From an uncultured Clostridia bacterium (GTDB lineage: Bacteria > Bacillota > Clostridia > Christensenellales > UBA1242), in the NCBI GenBank assembly GCA_947168085.1, contig CAMVKM010000005.1:1-37657 (forward strand): a stretch of 37,657 nucleotides of DNA, written 5' to 3'. Below the pieces are notes generated by a model. It saw only the letters and a list, made by a program, of their open reading frames with translations, was not told the DNA's origin and did not search any database. The translations under genes were made by a program, and so were the position numbers. Of the stretch, positions 37,417-37,657 are shown piece by piece; the first letter of the stretch is position 1, and every line of letters begins with the position of its first letter.

Positions 37417-37657
37417 ATTGGCGGACAGAGGTGGCGCGACGCGTTAAAAAAACAGCCCAGCGTGGCTGTTTTTAGCCAAAGCGGACAAAAACCTTGTGTT
37501 TTTGGCTGGCCTGAAAGCGAACTTGTTCGCGGTGGGAACCGTTTACGGTTCGAATCCGCAGTGCTGTAGTAAATTGATAGTTTTTTATTGGCGGACAGAG
37601 GCGGCGCGACGCGTTAAAAAAACAGCCCAGCGTGGCTGTTTTTAGCCAAAGCGGACA
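37411..37657. repeat. tandem non-coding repeat, 170-bp period, cut by window end
   Basis: TTTTTTATTGGCGGACAGAGGYGGCGCGACGCGTTAAAAAAACAGCCCAGCGTGGCTGTTTTTAGCCAAAGCGGACA at 37411-37487 and 37581-37657 with one mismatch (T/C). Confidence 0.9.

Noticed and set aside
37448-37568. Complete tRNA gene
   Set aside because: T-arm-like GGTTCGAATCC is present, but no D-arm/anticodon arm at correct spacing; at best a tRNA-derived fragment.
37411-37657. CRISPR array
   Set aside because: Repeat block of 77 bp at a 170-bp period with terminator-like hairpins and no cas genes; not CRISPR geometry.
37411-37657. Integron attC sites
   Set aside because: GTTAAAA-like core resemblance is weak, no integrase or cassette ORFs visible.

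Overview
Low-GC, Bacillota-like chromosomal window. Left edge (1 to ~2530): the tail of an integrated element, with a Zot-like P-loop ATPase cut by the window start, a small membrane protein, a very basic protein, a structured ~80-nt non-coding hairpin, and a coiled-coil/AT-hook-like protein. It ends at what reads as a truncated 3' half of a tRNA-Lys(TTT) gene, i.e. a probable attachment-site remnant, followed by a ~126-bp tandem repeat. Main body (2.8-37.4 kb): mostly ordinary chromosome. It holds an ABC-2 exporter pair, a large lipoprotein divergent from a membrane-anchored surface protein, an HD-domain protein, tig-clpP-clpX, small membrane proteins, rluD-lspA-sepF, ung, an enoate-reductase-like flavoenzyme, a complete V/A-type ATPase operon (H/G-I-K-E-C-F-A-B-D), a GT4 glycosyltransferase, an MscS-family channel, and several orphan proteins. 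Right edge (37411-37657): a second non-coding tandem repeat (period 170 bp) with GC-rich hairpins and a tRNA T-arm-like segment; it shares motifs with the left repeat. Best leads: the tRNA-Lys attachment remnant with its neighbouring tandem repeats, the two related non-coding arrays, the Cys/His-rich metal-binding-like tail on trigger factor, a gene whose start codon appears to be ATA, and an orphan ABC-exporter C-terminus. All family calls come from reading motifs; no database search was possible.
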